The translations under genes and the position numbers were made by a program. Shown here piece after piece: positions 63,271-64,000 of a stretch of DNA of 64,000 nucleotides. The number at the start of each line of letters is the position of its first letter. The stretch's first letter is position 1. A model generated the notes under the pieces. It was not told the DNA's origin. It worked only from the letters and a program-made list of their open reading frames with translations, and did no database searches. The stretch spans positions 1 to 64,000 of the forward strand of contig NZ_RHNR01000005.1 in the NCBI RefSeq assembly GCF_003946025.1. The letters run 5' to 3'. Source of the DNA: Lacticaseibacillus songhuajiangensis (GTDB lineage: Bacteria; Bacillota; Bacilli; Lactobacillales; Lactobacillaceae).

Positions 63271-63732
63271 TCACTTTGTTGTTAACACGTTAAACAGGGT
63301 AATGAGCACGTAGGTCATGCCCCCAGCAATAACAGGGCCAGCAGCCACGCCCCGCAAGAAAACCACGCCCGCAATGGTGCCGAGCATCAGCGCAACGGTG
63401 ATTTGCGGGCTACTGGCAAGTAGTTCCACACCGTGACGGCTGAGCACCGCGACGAGCACGCCACAAATGACGGCGATAATTCCGGCGGGACTTGTGAAAG
63501 TCGTGACGACATCCTTCAGCCCAATCTGCTCGGTGGCAATCGGCACCAGGATGGCTGCCGAGATAACGACGACCCCCCAGTTAATCCCCTTCTTGCCCAA
63601 GGCATTCAGCGCCGGATGCAACTGTGGAATCAGCTTGAGGACAATCACCACGCCGGCCCCAATCATGAGGGCCTGGTTTTTGGCCAAAAACGCAATCAAT
63701 GCCACCGCCATTAAAAGTAGCCAGCTCTCCAT
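63271..63732 (-). CDS. DUF441 family membrane protein (YtwI-like)
   Basis: 153-aa protein with four or five hydrophobic segments; ALIAFLAKNQALMIGAGVV, GINWGVVVISAAILVPIATEQIG and SRHGVELLASSPQITVALMLGTI are typical of DUF441. Function unknown. It habitually follows pyk in lactobacilli, as here. ATG at 63732 with GGGAGGA upstream. Confidence 0.92.
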   Translation of the reverse strand: MESWLLLMAVALIAFLAKNQALMIGAGVVIVLKLIPQLHPALNALGKKGINWGVVVISAAILVPIATEQIGLKDVVTTFTSPAGIIAVICGVLVAVLSRHGVELLASSPQITVALMLGTIAGVVFLRGVAAGPVIAGGMTYVLITLFNVLTTK

Positions 63733-63820
63733 CGTCTTCCTCCCGTTTAACGAATATGTACGGTAAAGAGCATCTGCTCTTCACCATTATAATGCCGCAC
63801 CGCAATAGCGCAACATTACA

Positions 63821-63853
63821 AAAGGGACCCGGCATAATACCGAGTCCCTTCTT
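63821..63853 (-). terminator. terminator of pyk
   Basis: AAGGGACTCGGTATT...CCGGGTCCCTTTTG stem with U-run on the minus strand, 20 bp after the pyk stop. Confidence 0.85.
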
Positions 63854-63871
63854 ATCTAACCTAAATTTAGA

Positions 63872-64000
63872 TTAGAGGGCGTTGGTAGCACCCTTGTAGA
63901 TGATCCCACGACGGGAGTCAACGGTGATAACCTGGCCATCAGCGATGACGGTTGTTGCGTTCTCGGCACCAACGACAACAGGAATACCCATTGCGATACC
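63872..64000 (-). CDS. pyk: pyruvate kinase, 3' end only
   Basis: The last 42 codons of a minus-strand gene that continues beyond the window. They read [17 protein letters not shown]...[24 protein letters not shown] then TAA, which is the C-terminal PEP-utilizer-like extra domain found on pyruvate kinases of lactobacilli and bacilli. Position next to DUF441 agrees. Confidence 0.9.
   Translation of the reverse strand, partial: GIAMGIPVVVGAENATTVIADGQVITVDSRRGIIYKGATNAL

Overview
The window is a bacterial chromosome segment from a GC-rich (roughly 53 percent by eye) member of the Lactobacillaceae. Evidence: strong AGGAGG-type ribosome sites, frequent GTG and TTG starts, short rho-independent terminators, LPxTG-type pilins with class C-like sortases, an SLAP-domain secreted protein, a pyruvate kinase ending in a PEP-utilizer-like tail, and the gene order pyk / DUF441 / cvfB / xerD / ribT / scpA / scpB / rluB / ribU / recQ / LysM / cmk / rpsA / der / HU / TPR / cca that I associate with lactobacilli. 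Genus is not decidable by reading alone.

Layout. (a) 0.4-5.1 kb: housekeeping block on the minus strand, rbgA-rnhB-dprA-topA. (b) 5.3-9.1 kb: small accessory genes (XRE regulator plus membrane partner, M20 peptidase, LysR, GNAT). (c) 9.1-21.6 kb: a pilus/surface-adhesin island with two paralogous LPLTG backbone-type pilins, two BspA-like (DUF285-repeat) adhesins ending in an unusual QYPxAGG sorting-like signal, one small base-type pilin, three overlapping sortase genes on the opposite strand and an Rgg-like regulator. Three promoters of this island carry arrays of a 14-bp inverted-repeat site (GGACA-N4-TGTCC) spaced exactly 15 bp, which I consider the best candidate for an undescribed regulatory system here. 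(d) 21.9-25.7 kb: a two-gene putative nuclease/sce7725-like pair, a SWIM zinc-finger fragment, a TetR regulator and a divergent membrane protein. (e) 25.84-27.27 kb: an intact IS3-family element inserted in the loop of a rho-independent terminator. (f) 27.3-39.2 kb: redox and stress-type accessory genes (NAD(P)-binding protein, MalY-type lyase, DUF3737, MerR regulator, Bcr/CflA exporter, two aldo-keto reductases, zinc alcohol dehydrogenase, flavodoxin) plus two secreted surface proteins. The MerR gene and two operons around it share MerR-type promoters with 19-bp spacers, suggesting one regulon. (g) 39.4-64 kb: conserved housekeeping genes nearly all on the minus strand: protease ctpA, yozE, msrA, ypmS, SGNH hydrolase, degV, then ABC-F, cca, TPR, HU, der, rpsA, cmk, LysM, recQ and partner, ribU under an FMN riboswitch, rluB-scpB-scpA-ribT, xerD, cvfB, DUF441 and the 3' end of pyk.

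Four intergenic stretches hold large nested-palindrome repeats (9-352, 44944-45300, 45471-45810, 50296-50718). The first and third are two diverged copies of one element with conserved ends and different hairpin interiors; both lie just 3' of minus-strand genes. No tRNA, rRNA, CRISPR array or prophage was seen.
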